Source of the DNA: Natrinema versiforme
GTDB taxonomy: Archaea; Halobacteriota; Halobacteria; Halobacteriales; Natrialbaceae
Length of the DNA stretch: 64,000 nucleotides
Direction: 5' to 3'
NCBI RefSeq assembly: GCF_005576615.1
Contig: NZ_CP040330.1
Location: 1,426,001-1,490,000, forward strand
Under the pieces are notes generated by a model. It worked only from the letters and a program-made list of their open reading frames with translations. It did no database searches and was not told where the DNA came from. A program made the position numbers and the translations under genes. Below are positions 17,108 through 26,520 of this stretch, piece by piece. Within the stretch, counting starts at the first letter, position 1; each line of letters starts with the position of its first letter.

Positions 17108-18217
17108 ATGGCACCACCGCTTCTGAATCGATGGACCGACTCGAGTGCACTGTCCCTCGGGATACTCGGCGTCGGCAACATCGGTCTGGTACACTTGAAG
17201 TCCGCAGTCGCGATGCCCGACGTCGAGGTCGTCGCGGCCGCCGACGCCGTTCCCGGGAACCGCGACCGAGCCGAACGCGCCGGCGTGTCTCGAACGTACG
17301 ACGACTACGCGACGCTGCTCGAGTCCGAGGAGCTAGACGCGGCGGTCGTCGCACTGCCGCCGTTCCTCCACGCCGAGGCCGTCGAACGGGCCGCCGAGGC
17401 CGGCGTCGACGTCTTCGTCGAGAAACCGCTCGCTCGCTCGACCGAGGAGGCCGACGAGATGCTCGAGACCGCCCACGAGGCGGGCATCGCCGTCGGCGTC
17501 GATCACACGCTGCGCTACCAGCCCGACATGGCTGGCGTCAAGGAGGCCTACGACGAGGGCAGCGTCGGCCACGTCCCCTACGCCTCGATCACGCGGCTCA
17601 ACGACCACCCGCTGGGGAAGCCGCCCGCCGACGAGGCACCGCCGGAGTGGCCGATGGACCCCGACGCCGCCGGCGGCGGCTCCCTCGTCGAACTCGGCGT
17701 CCACTGTTTCGACCTCCTCGAGTGGCTGTTCGGCGACCTCAAGGTCGAAGACGCGTCGATGGGACGAACGCTCGAGACCGAAGCCGAGGACGCCGCGACC
17801 GTGCTCATGGCGGCCCCGGAGACGGGAACGACGATCACGCTCCACTGTGGCACCTACCAGTGGGAGCAACTCCCGGAGGTCAACACCCGGCTGCGCCTCG
17901 AGGGCGTGACGGGGACGATCAGCAACCAGGAGCACCTGCCCGAGAACTTCTACGCCGGCGCTGCAAAGTCCGCCCTATCGAACGTCGCCGGCCGGTTCAC
18001 GAACGACGAGCCGGATGTCTTCGGGCCGACCTTCTACCTGCAGGCCCACTACGACGCGCTGGCGGACTTCTGTGAGGCGATCCGCGAGGGCGAGCGGCCG
18101 CCAGTCGACGGGGCCGACGGTCGGCGAACCCTCGAACTCGCCGAAACGGCCTACGAGCTGGCCGCCGAGAGCGACGACGAGACGGCCGAACCCGAGACGC
18201 CGGAGGTGACCCTATGA
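17108..18217 (+). CDS. Gfo/Idh/MocA family oxidoreductase
   Basis: 369-residue NAD(P)-dependent dehydrogenase. GILGVGNIGLVHL near residue 18 is the dinucleotide loop, and VFVEKPLARS near residue 104 is the family EKP motif. The C-terminal half contains the HCFDLLEWLFGD helix typical of the substrate domain. The ATG at 17108 is preferred because it lies 28 bases after an ATAACAAA element, while the longer frame upstream translates intergenic DNA. It overlaps the DUF362 gene by four bases (ATGA), which in turn overlaps an epimerase, so the three form one operon and probably successive steps on one nucleotide sugar. Confidence 0.87.
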   Translation: MAPPLLNRWTDSSALSLGILGVGNIGLVHLKSAVAMPDVEVVAAADAVPGNRDRAERAGVSRTYDDYATLLESEELDAAVVALPPFLHAEAVERAAEAGVDVFVEKPLARSTEEADEMLETAHEAGIAVGVDHTLRYQPDMAGVKEAYDEGSVGHVPYASITRLNDHPLGKPPADEAPPEWPMDPDAAGGGSLVELGVHCFDLLEWLFGDLKVEDASMGRTLETEAEDAATVLMAAPETGTTITLHCGTYQWEQLPEVNTRLRLEGVTGTISNQEHLPENFYAGAAKSALSNVAGRFTNDEPDVFGPTFYLQAHYDALADFCEAIREGERPPVDGADGRRTLELAETAYELAAESDDETAEPETPEVTL

Positions 18218-19143
18218 GCGCGACGCCGGTCCGCGCGACCGCAGTCGACGCCGACGACCGCCGCGGTAGCTGGATTCCCGATGTCGATGCCCGGATGGCG
18301 GCCCTCGAGTCGCCCGTTCGGAACCTCCTCGAGCCCGCCCTCGAGACGCTGGCCGACGCCGACCGGATCACGCTCGTCCCGGACGCCCACTACCCGTTCC
18401 ACCCCTCCTCGGGCATGGTCACCGACCCCGCCGTGATCGGGGCGATCGTCGCCCGCCTCGAGGGGCGGACGGACGCCGAAATCGCCGTCGCCGGCGCGAG
18501 CGACGATCGGATCGCCTTCGATCGGACCGCCGAGTACCTCGGCTACGCGAGCCTGCTCGAGCGCTTCGACGCGGATCTCGTCGATCTGGCGGACGACCGC
18601 CACGTGGACGACATCTGTGAAGTCGACGGGAGCCCGACCGCGGTCTCGGTCCCGAGCCGGCTCGCCGAGAGCACCGCGGTCGTCGTCCCGTCGCTGCGGC
18701 CGTCCGAGGACGGGCCGGTCGCGGGCGCGATGCGAACGCTCGCCGGAACCGTCGACTGCTCGGCCGATCCCGCGCGGGTGCCGGTCGCGGCGACCCGCGC
18801 CGTCGACCCCGCCCTCGCCGTGTTGGACGCGACGACCGTCTACGGCGACGCACCCGCCGCGGGCGATACCCTGTTTGCCGGTTCTCCCGTCGATATCGAC
18901 GCGACCGCGACCGCACTGCTCGGCCGCTCGCTCGAGACCGACGCGGCCCTCGAGACGGCTCGCGGGGACGACGGACCGGTCTCCGTCGAGGGCGACGTCG
19001 ACTTCGACCGGCTCCGAGAACGGGTTTCCGACGGCGAGTTGCCGCCGCCGGACGAGACCCACCCCGCCGTCTCGACCGCCTACCGCGTCTACGCGGCGGT
19101 GTCCGGCGACGCCGTCCCGCCGCAACTCGAGGGCGGTCGATGA
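18214..19143 (+). CDS. DUF362 domain protein
   Basis: 309-residue protein of the DUF362 type, without the ferredoxin-like cysteine motifs found in some members. Recognisable parts are the early VPDAHYPFHPSSGMVTDP segment, an alpha/beta region with IAVAGASDDRIAFDRTAEYLGY, and VVVPSLRPSEDGPVAGAMRTL. It starts in an ATGA overlap with the oxidoreductase and ends in another with the epimerase, so translation is coupled. Its biochemical role is unknown. The placement suggests a role in making or modifying a sugar nucleotide. Confidence 0.72.
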   Translation: MSATPVRATAVDADDRRGSWIPDVDARMAALESPVRNLLEPALETLADADRITLVPDAHYPFHPSSGMVTDPAVIGAIVARLEGRTDAEIAVAGASDDRIAFDRTAEYLGYASLLERFDADLVDLADDRHVDDICEVDGSPTAVSVPSRLAESTAVVVPSLRPSEDGPVAGAMRTLAGTVDCSADPARVPVAATRAVDPALAVLDATTVYGDAPAAGDTLFAGSPVDIDATATALLGRSLETDAALETARGDDGPVSVEGDVDFDRLRERVSDGELPPPDETHPAVSTAYRVYAAVSGDAVPPQLEGGR

Positions 19144-20117
19144 CCGCGATGACCGACTCGCGCACGGCCGCGGTCACCGGTGCCACCGGCTTCCTCGGCT
19201 CGCGGCTCTGTGACCGCCTGCTCGCGGAGGGCTGGACCGTCCGCGGGCTCAGCCGCCCGACCTCGGACCGGGGCGACCTCGAGGGCGTCGAGTGGTACGT
19301 CGGCGACCTCTCCGACGGCGAGACGCTGCGCGACCTCGTCGACGGAGCCGACGCCGTCTTCCACCTCGCGGGGATCGGCCTCTGGAGCGCCGGCCCCGAG
19401 ACCGTCTGGGAGGTCAATCGCGACGGGACCGAGCGCGTGCTCGAGGCCTGTCGCGACGGCGACGCGGGCCGCGTCGTCTTCACCAGTACCGCCGGCACGC
19501 GCCGTCCGCCGGCGGACGCCGACCTCGCCGACGAGACGGACGTGGCCGAACCGATCGGTGCCTATCAGGCGTCGAAGGCCGAGGCGGAGGACCTCGTCGA
19601 TCAGTACGCCGAAACGGACGACGCCGTCACGGTCCATCCGACCTCGATCTTCGGCCCCGGCGACGAGGAGTTCACCGCCCAACTGCTCTCGATGGGCGTC
19701 GATCGGACGATGCCCGCCCACCTCCCGGGCGGCCTGAGCATCGTCGGCGTCTCGGACGTCATCGACGGCATTCTGGCGGCCTACGAGCACGGCTCCAGCG
19801 GGGAACACTACATCCTCGGCGGCGAGAACCTCTCCTACGAGTGCGCCGTCTCCCGGATCGCCAACGCCGCCGGCGGCTCGCCCGCCCGGATCCGCGTCCC
19901 GGCGACCGCGATTCAGGCCGCCGGCCCCGTCGCCGAGGTCGTCGACGCCGTCGCCGACCGCCGGATGTTCCCCTTCGACCGGCAGATGGCCAATCTCGCG
20001 ACCCAACGGCTCTTCTATAGCTCGCGGAAAGCGAGCGAGGAACTGGGTTACGAGTACCGGCCGATCGAGGACCACGTTCCGGAGGCGATGGAGTGGTATC
20101 GGACGGAAATGCGGTAG
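19140..20117 (+). CDS. NAD-dependent epimerase/dehydratase (extended SDR)
   Basis: 325-residue extended short-chain dehydrogenase. VTGATGFLGSRL is the GxxGxxG cofactor loop, VEWYVGDLSD the Asp-containing strand, VFHLAGIG the next motif, and GAYQASKAEAEDL the YxxxK catalytic pair. An internal ATG three codons later could also start the protein. It is the last gene of the oxidoreductase-DUF362-epimerase operon. It probably acts as a nucleotide-sugar epimerase, dehydratase or reductase; the exact activity cannot be assigned. Confidence 0.85.
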   Translation: MTAMTDSRTAAVTGATGFLGSRLCDRLLAEGWTVRGLSRPTSDRGDLEGVEWYVGDLSDGETLRDLVDGADAVFHLAGIGLWSAGPETVWEVNRDGTERVLEACRDGDAGRVVFTSTAGTRRPPADADLADETDVAEPIGAYQASKAEAEDLVDQYAETDDAVTVHPTSIFGPGDEEFTAQLLSMGVDRTMPAHLPGGLSIVGVSDVIDGILAAYEHGSSGEHYILGGENLSYECAVSRIANAAGGSPARIRVPATAIQAAGPVAEVVDAVADRRMFPFDRQMANLATQRLFYSSRKASEELGYEYRPIEDHVPEAMEWYRTEMR

Positions 20118-20212
20118 TCGTCGCTCCTTGCTTCGGAAATCGACGCGAGAGAAGCCCTATTTGTCTGGAATCGGTCCTCCGCAGAAGTTGTAACCTGTCG
20201 TGACTGCGAGGC

Positions 20213-21202
20213 TCACTCGAGCCCGGCCGCGCCCTGAACCCGCTTTCGCTCGCTGCTGGCTTCGGTCTCGATCACCGTCCCGGCGACCCGCTCGTAGACC
20301 GCGAGCATCCGCTCGGCCGTCCGCTCGATGCTGACCTCGCTGGCGGCCTCGCGGCCGTTCGACCGCTCGTCGCGCTCGAGGACATCGATCAGTCCGCGAA
20401 CGAGGTCCTCGTCGCTCGTTGCGACGTGGGAGGGGTTGACGCCGGCCAGTCGCTCCCGAACGTCGCCGACATCGGCGGCGACGACGGGGAGGTTGCAAGC
20501 AAGCGCCTCCTTGACCGAGTTGGGCGACCCCTCGCTGTCGGAGGTCAGGACGAGCGCGTCGGCCGCGTTCATGTAGTCCGCGACGGCGTCGTGGTCGACG
20601 CCGTAGACGGTTCGGAGCCGGACCGGTCGCTCGAGGAGGTTGTCGACGACGCTCACGACGCGTTCGGCCCGCGGATAATTCTTCACCCCGCGTGCGGGCG
20701 AGTACGGGAATAACACGTTGTATGCCGATTCGTCGTCGTCCCAGCCCACGGTTGCCTTCGCTTGCTCCTGTGGCTCCGGCCGGAACAGCTCCAGGTCGAC
20801 TCCGTCGGGGATCACCGTACAGTCGCGGCCGAGCACCTCCCGCATCTCCTCGGACATGACGATGACCTCGTCACAGAACGGCGCGGAGGCCCGGCTGACG
20901 GGGGCGATGGGACCGTGGACGTCCGACCCCCACAGCGAGAGGACGACCGGCTTGCGGAGCTGTGCGAGCGCCATCGGTGCCGTCAGCCCGTAGTGGGCGT
21001 GGATCAGATCGTAGCCGTTTCCGGCCTCCTTGATGACTTCCGGCACCGTCCGGATGTAATCCGCCGGACTCCGGTCGGTGTCGGCGTCGACCTCGCCGGC
21101 CACCGGCACCGTGGTAAAGGAGACGCCTCGATCCTCGAGCGCGGCCATCTGCTGATTCATGAAGGGAGCGTCGGCGTTCGCGGTGAGCGTGAGGACGTGC
21201 AT
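20213..21202 (-). CDS. Glycosyltransferase family 4 protein
   Basis: 329-residue GT-B glycosyltransferase. The N-terminal acceptor domain includes DLIHAHYGLTAPMAL, the central part VVLSLWGSDVHG, the linker VIPDGVDLELF, and the donor domain SDSEGSPNSVKEALACNLP, the usual E-x7-E-type nucleotide-sugar site. No membrane segment is evident. It is divergent from the DUF354 gene at 21366, and an ATAACAAA element is 32 bases upstream. It likely adds one sugar to the lipid-linked glycan on the cytoplasmic face. Confidence 0.88.
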   Translation of the reverse strand: MHVLTLTANADAPFMNQQMAALEDRGVSFTTVPVAGEVDADTDRSPADYIRTVPEVIKEAGNGYDLIHAHYGLTAPMALAQLRKPVVLSLWGSDVHGPIAPVSRASAPFCDEVIVMSEEMREVLGRDCTVIPDGVDLELFRPEPQEQAKATVGWDDDESAYNVLFPYSPARGVKNYPRAERVVSVVDNLLERPVRLRTVYGVDHDAVADYMNAADALVLTSDSEGSPNSVKEALACNLPVVAADVGDVRERLAGVNPSHVATSDEDLVRGLIDVLERDERSNGREAASEVSIERTAERMLAVYERVAGTVIETEASSERKRVQGAAGLE

Positions 21203-21233
21203 CTCGGTGGGGAAAGGGACGGCCTCGCAGCGT

Positions 21234-21241
21234 TTTGTTAT
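21234..21241 (-). promoter_or_regulatory. ATAACAAA element, copy 5
   Basis: TTTGTTAT on the plus strand, oriented toward the GT4 gene, 32 bases from its ATG at 21202. Confidence 0.5.
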
Positions 21242-21331
21242 CCGCAGGGCCCGCTCGAGTTTTCTTCACGTACACCTAGACGTGCGGGCCGTATCCGGTG
21301 ACTTCCGTGCGAGGCCCCCCGTAGCGATGGT

Positions 21332-21339
21332 ATTACAAA
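21332..21339 (+). promoter_or_regulatory. ATTACAAA, near-copy of the ATAACAAA element
   Basis: One mismatch from the other copies, ending 27 bases before the ATG at 21366. This almost equals the 28-base spacing at 17108. Confidence 0.4.
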
Positions 21340-21365
21340 GGGTCGACGACGGGTAGCTATCCTCG

Positions 21366-22466
21366 ATGCGGATCCTCGTCTTGGCGAATACGCCAGCACA
21401 CGTCCACCTGTATCGACACGCCGTCGACCGCCTCGAGCGAGCGGGACACGACGTGCTCGTGCTGACCCGGGAGTACGCCTGTACGACCGACCTACTCGAC
21501 TATTTCGACATGCCCTACCGAGTGTACGGTGACCACGAAACGGAGGGCTACTCGAGGCTCGGGTTCGCTCGCGAACTCGGCGGCCAGTTCCTCACCATCG
21601 GGACCGAAGCGGTCCGGTTCGATCCCGACGTGATCTTCGGTCGGGGCCCCTACGCGGCCTACGCCGGCACGCTCTCGCGGACGCCGGTCGTGCTCGTCCT
21701 CGACGACGAGCCGGGCGACTTCAACCACACCGTCTCGCGCCCCTTCGCCGACTGTATCCTCTCCCCGGAAGTCACCCGCCGCGATCTCGGCGACGCCCAC
21801 TACACCTTCGACGGCTTCAAGGAGTGTGCCTATCTCCACCCCGAGGTCTTCGAGGCCGACAGCGACGTTCGGGAGTACCTCGACGTCGAACCCGACGAGC
21901 CGTACGTCCTCGTCCGATTCAACGCCCTCGACGCCCTCCACGACGCGGACCTCGAGGGGTTCCGCCCCGAACAGCGACGGGACCTGATCGAGCGTCTGAG
22001 CGAGGACGCGACGGTCTTCGTCTCCGACGAGGGCGGCGAGATGGACCTTCGGGACCTCCCCGCGCGGTCCTACGACCTCCATCCCGCGCTGATCCACGAC
22101 GCCATGGCCGAGGCCTCGCTGCTGGTCGCCGACACCGGCACGATGGCCACCGAGGCCGCGCTGCTCGGCACGCCCGCCTTCCGCTATCGGGGCACCGACG
22201 ACCACGAGTACGGCGAGTTCCGGGAACTCGAGCGCGCCGGGCTGGCCGAGCAGTTCGATTCGTACGACGCGGTCTGCGATCGCTCCCTCGAGATCCTCGC
22301 CGACGACGAGGCGAACGCTCGGTGGCAAGAACAGCGACGGGAGTACGTCGGCGACCTCGTGAACCTCACCGACCTGCTCGTCGACGTGGCCACGTCCCGC
22401 GGCGAACTCGAGCGCCTCGAGCGATCGACGAAGCGAGTGCTGCAACCGCGATCGCGGTCGATGTAG
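21366..22466 (+). CDS. DUF354 family protein (GT-B/UDP-sugar 2-epimerase-like)
   Basis: 366-residue protein of the DUF354 group, a GT-B fold related to nucleotide-sugar 2-epimerases and glycosyltransferases. The N-terminus MRILVLANTPAHVHLYRH, the FGRGPYAAYAG and VLVLDDEPGDFNH segments, and the C-terminal LLVADTGTMATEAALLGTPAF block are family-typical. It is divergent from the GT4 gene. It may be a glycosyltransferase, or the missing 2-epimerase for the diacetamido-sugar pathway encoded downstream; sequence alone does not decide. Confidence 0.8.
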   Translation: MRILVLANTPAHVHLYRHAVDRLERAGHDVLVLTREYACTTDLLDYFDMPYRVYGDHETEGYSRLGFARELGGQFLTIGTEAVRFDPDVIFGRGPYAAYAGTLSRTPVVLVLDDEPGDFNHTVSRPFADCILSPEVTRRDLGDAHYTFDGFKECAYLHPEVFEADSDVREYLDVEPDEPYVLVRFNALDALHDADLEGFRPEQRRDLIERLSEDATVFVSDEGGEMDLRDLPARSYDLHPALIHDAMAEASLLVADTGTMATEAALLGTPAFRYRGTDDHEYGEFRELERAGLAEQFDSYDAVCDRSLEILADDEANARWQEQRREYVGDLVNLTDLLVDVATSRGELERLERSTKRVLQPRSRSM

Positions 22467-22571
22467 CGGTGCTCGGCGGGCTCTCGCGGCGATATCGCCG
22501 ATTCCGTCGGTTCGGCGGTCACGAAACACTTTTGGTCATCTCCGGAAAAGAGCCGACTAGTCCCCCGTTCT

Positions 22572-22778
22572 ATGAGTCTCTCTACACTCCTCAGTGAGCT
22601 GTTCTCCGGCGGTGAGACAGCCGCTGAATCACCCGACACAGCCCCGGAGGGCGGCGAGAACGTGCCCTCGGTCACGGTCGTCCACGAGTGCCGAAACTGT
22701 GGGACGAACGTCTCGGCCGGCACGACTCAGTGTCCCGCCTGTGAGGGAGAGGACATCGTGACGTACTCGATCGAGTGA
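22572..22778 (+). CDS. Small zinc-ribbon protein
   Basis: 68-residue protein with a Ser/Glu/Pro-rich N-terminal half and a C-terminal zinc ribbon: HECRNCGTNVSAGTTQCPACEGE, where four cysteines in two CxxC pairs about 12 residues apart would bind one zinc. The ribbon resembles those of the many haloarchaeal zinc microproteins. It is monocistronic, just before the convergent glycan operon. The function is unknown. Confidence 0.75.
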   Translation: MSLSTLLSELFSGGETAAESPDTAPEGGENVPSVTVVHECRNCGTNVSAGTTQCPACEGEDIVTYSIE

Positions 22779-22926
22779 CCGACATCGACGACACGAGATC
22801 GGTCCGTCAGTAGAGAGATCGTTCGTCGTTCGACCGATCGGCAGAAATTCTCCTCGTCGCTCGCAACCGTCCGAAACTCGAACGACGCACTCTCGTTCGA
22901 CTATCGCGCCCGCTCGAGAGAGCCCG

Positions 22927-24021
22927 TTACCGCGGTTCGCTCCGTGCCGGGGCTCGCTCGTCGCGATCCCCGTCGGCTCCGTCGCGTCGCTCCTGTTCCG
23001 TCGCGTCGGCACACGGGACCTCGAGGTCCTCGTTGGCCTCGGCGTCGAGCCTGATCGCGGTGCCGAGCGAGACGAGCCCGAGCAGGCCGGCGACGAACGA
23101 GGCGAGGCCGGCCGTGAACCCGTCGTTTCCGTCGATCGCTCGAGCGGCCGAGCCGAGAACGCCCGCCGCGCCGCCGGCCAGCCCCGCGGTCCCGGCAGCG
23201 TAGTAGACGACGGCCGGGTTGAACGACCGGACCACGTACCGCGTCTTCAGCCGCCAGCAGAAGCTCCGGAGCAACAGCAGCGAGACGAACCGGACGAACG
23301 GCACGTACTTGATGCTGCTCTCTTCGTCGCCGTAGACCGCGGACATGGGCACGTCAGCGACCCGACAGCCCGCTACGTTGAGGTGGGTCAGGAGGTGATT
23401 GAGGAAGCCGTACTGGTCGGTGATCGACTCGAGGTCGAGTTCCTCGATCGCCTCCCGCGAGATGGCCGTGTAGCCGTTCTGCGGGTCGCCGATCGACCAG
23501 TAGCCCGAGGCGAACTTCGAGAGGCCGGTGAGCATCGCGTTCCCGACGAAGCGGAACGTCGACATCTCCGCGCGGTCCTCGGCGCTGCGCAGCCGGTTGC
23601 CCTTGGCGTAGTCGGCCTCGCCGGTGACGACCGGGTCGATGATCCGGTCGAGGATGGCGGGATCCATCTGCCCGTCGCCGTTCATCACCGCGACGATGTC
23701 GATCCCGTCCTCGGCGGCGCGCCGGTAGCCGGTCTTGACCGCCGCGCCGTAGCCGTGGTTCTCCTCGTGGCGGATCGGAACGACGCGGCGACCGTCGCCG
23801 CCGTCGGCCACCGCGAGCTCCGAGTCGGCGGTCTCGTCGTCCGCCTCCTCGTTGAGTTGGTCGGCGACCCGCTGGATCACGTCCCAGCTCTCGTCCGGCG
23901 ACCTGTCGTCGATTGCGTAGATTCGGTCGACAAAGTCCGGAACGGTTTCGATGACGCGGCCGACGAAGGCCGCTTCGTCGTAGGCCGTCACGACGACGCC
24001 GATCTGTTTGCCCTTATACAT
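22927..24021 (-). CDS. Glycosyltransferase family 2 with C-terminal membrane segments
   Basis: 364-residue GT-A glycosyltransferase. IGVVVTAYDEAAFVG opens the fold, IYAIDDRSPDES contains the first Asp motif, VAVMNGDGQMDP is the DxD-like metal site, and NGYTAISREAIEEL follows. Residues about 255-340 contain hydrophobic segments that would anchor it, as in dolichyl-phosphate sugar synthases and AglJ-type enzymes. It overlaps the preceding dehydrogenase gene by eight bases and ends the five-gene diacetamido-uronic-acid operon. It probably transfers that sugar, or the first sugar, to a lipid carrier. Confidence 0.86.
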   Translation of the reverse strand: MYKGKQIGVVVTAYDEAAFVGRVIETVPDFVDRIYAIDDRSPDESWDVIQRVADQLNEEADDETADSELAVADGGDGRRVVPIRHEENHGYGAAVKTGYRRAAEDGIDIVAVMNGDGQMDPAILDRIIDPVVTGEADYAKGNRLRSAEDRAEMSTFRFVGNAMLTGLSKFASGYWSIGDPQNGYTAISREAIEELDLESITDQYGFLNHLLTHLNVAGCRVADVPMSAVYGDEESSIKYVPFVRFVSLLLLRSFCWRLKTRYVVRSFNPAVVYYAAGTAGLAGGAAGVLGSAARAIDGNDGFTAGLASFVAGLLGLVSLGTAIRLDAEANEDLEVPCADATEQERRDGADGDRDERAPARSEPR

Positions 24022-25495
24022 CGTTCCCTCCGTCCGTGCGGTGGGCCGCCGGTTCGCCGTCGGCGGCGGCCGCTCGCTCGTTCGTCTCTGTCGACCCGGC
24101 GTCGCCCTCGCGAGCGGGCGACCCCCGCGGGGGTCGGCCGTCGCTCGAGCCGCCGAGGTCGTACTCGCGGTGAGCCGTGGCCGAGAGGTCGACTGCGTCC
24201 CGGCCGTCGAGGACCACCATCGGCTCGAGGCCGGGCCAGTCGATCCGGTCGAAGTCCGCGTGCGGGGTGACGATCACGGCGGCGTCGAAGGCCTCCTCGG
24301 CCAACGCGTCGATTCCCACGGCTCGAGCGCCGTAGTCGGTCGGATCGACGAGCGGGTCGACGCCCGCGACCTCGGCCCCTCGCTCGCGCAGGCCGTCGAT
24401 GACTCCCAGCGCGGGCGACGCGCGGGTCTCCTCGACGCCCGGCCGATACGTTATTCCGAGGACGACGACCGAGGCGTCCGCGAGGTCGGTGCCGGTCGCC
24501 GCGAGTTCCCGCTCGAGGCGGTCGACGACGACCGCGGGCATCTCGTCGTTGACCCGGCGCGCCGTCTCGGTCACGGCCATCGGCTCGTCGGTTCGGCCGA
24601 GCAGGAAGTGCGGGTAGTACGGAATGCAGTGGCCGCCGACGCCCGGGCCGGGGTCGTGGAGCTGACACATCGGCAGATCGTTGGCCGTGTCGATCGCCTC
24701 GCGAACGGAGACGTCGAGTTCGTCCGCGAGTCGACCCAACTCGTTCGCCAGCCCGATGTTCACGTCGCGGTAGATCCCCTCGAACACCTTGACGGACTCC
24801 GCGGTCGTCGCGTCCGTGACCGGGTGGACGTCGTTGTCCGAGAGCTCGTCGTAGACGACCGCCGCCGCGCGCGTGCTCTCGTCGTCGACGCCGCCGACGA
24901 CCTTGGGATACTGGCCGCGGATATCCCGCAGCGCCGTCCCCGAGGACGTGCGCTCCGGACAGAACGCGAGCCCGAACTCGTCGGGCTCGAGGCCGCTCTC
25001 GCTCGCGAGGTGGGGCCGAAGGACGTCTCGACAGGTCCCCGGCGGGAGCGTCGACTCGGCGATCACCAGATCGCCGGGTTCGAGGCCGGCCGCGATGTCG
25101 CCGGCGACCGATTCGACCGTCGCGAGGTTCGGCTCGTTCTCGTCGTCCAGCAGCGTCGGGACGATGATGACGTGGATCCGCGCCGCGTCTGCGGCCGCCG
25201 ACCCGTCGGTCGTCGCCGTAAGGCGACCGGCGTCGACCTGCTCGGCGACCAGGTCGTCGAGGCCGGGTTCGCCGACGACGTGGCTCTCGCCGTCGGTAAT
25301 CGTCTCGACGACGGTCGGATCGACGTCGACGCCGGTGACGTTCCCCGTCGTCTCGGCGTAGACCGCCGCGAGCGGGAGCCCCATCTTGCCGAGCCCGTAG
25401 ACGGCGACCGGAACCTCGCCGCTTGTTACCCGGTCGCGCTGTCGGTTCGGCGACTGGCTCGAGCCGTAGAGCCCGTCGGTCGAAGACTCCGCCAT
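24014..25495 (-). CDS. UDP-N-acetylglucosamine 6-dehydrogenase-like (WbpA-type)
   Basis: 493-residue nucleotide-sugar dehydrogenase (UDP-glucose/GDP-mannose dehydrogenase superfamily). VAVYGLGKMGLPLA near residue 30 is the NAD loop, AESTLPPGTC lies in the first domain, and GPGVGGHCIPYYPHFL holds the catalytic cysteine in the form seen in WbpA/WecC-type HexNAc dehydrogenases. The C-terminal UDP-binding domain includes VVLGITYRPGVEETR. A ~28-residue polar N-terminal extension is typical of haloarchaea. It overlaps both neighbours. The likely step is oxidation of UDP-GlcNAc to the uronic acid, the first step of the route completed by the next three genes. Confidence 0.88.
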   Translation of the reverse strand: MAESSTDGLYGSSQSPNRQRDRVTSGEVPVAVYGLGKMGLPLAAVYAETTGNVTGVDVDPTVVETITDGESHVVGEPGLDDLVAEQVDAGRLTATTDGSAAADAARIHVIIVPTLLDDENEPNLATVESVAGDIAAGLEPGDLVIAESTLPPGTCRDVLRPHLASESGLEPDEFGLAFCPERTSSGTALRDIRGQYPKVVGGVDDESTRAAAVVYDELSDNDVHPVTDATTAESVKVFEGIYRDVNIGLANELGRLADELDVSVREAIDTANDLPMCQLHDPGPGVGGHCIPYYPHFLLGRTDEPMAVTETARRVNDEMPAVVVDRLERELAATGTDLADASVVVLGITYRPGVEETRASPALGVIDGLRERGAEVAGVDPLVDPTDYGARAVGIDALAEEAFDAAVIVTPHADFDRIDWPGLEPMVVLDGRDAVDLSATAHREYDLGGSSDGRPPRGSPAREGDAGSTETNERAAAADGEPAAHRTDGGNDV

Positions 25496-26520
25496 CAGGC
25501 CTCCACCTCCGGCTCTCGGCGCTTTTCGTCGTCGGTTTCGTCTTCCGGCCCCGTCGCGAGCCGGTCGATCAACTGGACCGTCTCGAGGGCCGCGATGCCG
25601 TCCTCGGCGGTGACCGCCGGTTCAGAGCCGTCTCGAGCGGTCGCGACGAACGACTCGAGTTCGTTCCGGAGCGGCTCGCCCGTGTCGACCCGGGGCCGCT
25701 CGACGACGCTCTCGTGGCGGTACCGGGACTGCCCGTCGTCCGTGAGGTACTCGGGGTAGGAGTCGCGGTGGATCAACACCGACTGCTCGAGGTAGTCGAC
25801 CTCGACGAGACACTCGCGGGCGGTGACGGTGAGTTTGCGCACCTTCTTCTGGGTGACGCGGCTCGCCGTTACCGTCGCGACGACGTCGTCGTACTCGATG
25901 GTCGCGGTGGCGTACTGGCCGTTTTCGGTCCCCATCGCGGTGACCGAGTGAGGTCGTTCGTCGAGGATCGAACCGACGATGTCGACGTCGTGGACCATCA
26001 GGTCGAAGATGACATTGCCCGGCGCGGTCCGATCGATCGGCGGCCCGAGTCGCTCGGCTTCGACGCTGATCACGTCCAGATCGTCGATCAGGTCCGCGAC
26101 CGTCTGGACCGCCGGATTGAATCGCTCGATGTGGCCGACCTGTAAGACCAGTCCCGCCTCGCGGGCCTGCTCGGCCAGTTGCTGGCCCTGTTCGACGGTC
26201 TCCGCGATCGGCTTCTCAACGAGCACGTCGACGCCCGCCTCGAGACAGGTCGAGACCGTCTCGTAGTGGGCGTGCGTCGGGACGGCGACCGTCACGACAT
26301 CGCAGCGCTCGAGGAGCGTCTCGAGGGCGACCGGTTCGGTTCCGTACTCGGCGGCGACCCGCCGGGCGATCTCCTCGTCGCGGTCGGTGATGCCGACGAG
26401 TTCGACCGCCGGCAGTTCGTCGTAGACGCGCGCGTGGTTTTCGCCCATCGAGCCGACGCCGATGACGCCGGCTCGGATCGGTTCGTCGGTCGTCTCGTCC
26501 GTCCGTCTGGTGGTGCTCAT
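25495..26520 (-). CDS. Gfo/Idh/MocA dehydrogenase, WbpB-like (nucleotide-sugar 3-dehydrogenase)
   Basis: 341-residue oxidoreductase. AGVIGVGSMGENHARVYDE near residue 18 is the NAD loop, VLVEKPIAET near residue 100 the EKP motif, and GHIERFNPAVQ is characteristic of the WbpB/WlbA branch that oxidises the 3-position of UDP-GlcNAc uronate. It overlaps the aminotransferase gene by four bases and the 6-dehydrogenase by one. The product would be a 3-keto sugar, the substrate of the adjacent aminotransferase. Confidence 0.86.
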   Translation of the reverse strand: MSTTRRTDETTDEPIRAGVIGVGSMGENHARVYDELPAVELVGITDRDEEIARRVAAEYGTEPVALETLLERCDVVTVAVPTHAHYETVSTCLEAGVDVLVEKPIAETVEQGQQLAEQAREAGLVLQVGHIERFNPAVQTVADLIDDLDVISVEAERLGPPIDRTAPGNVIFDLMVHDVDIVGSILDERPHSVTAMGTENGQYATATIEYDDVVATVTASRVTQKKVRKLTVTARECLVEVDYLEQSVLIHRDSYPEYLTDDGQSRYRHESVVERPRVDTGEPLRNELESFVATARDGSEPAVTAEDGIAALETVQLIDRLATGPEDETDDEKRREPEVEA

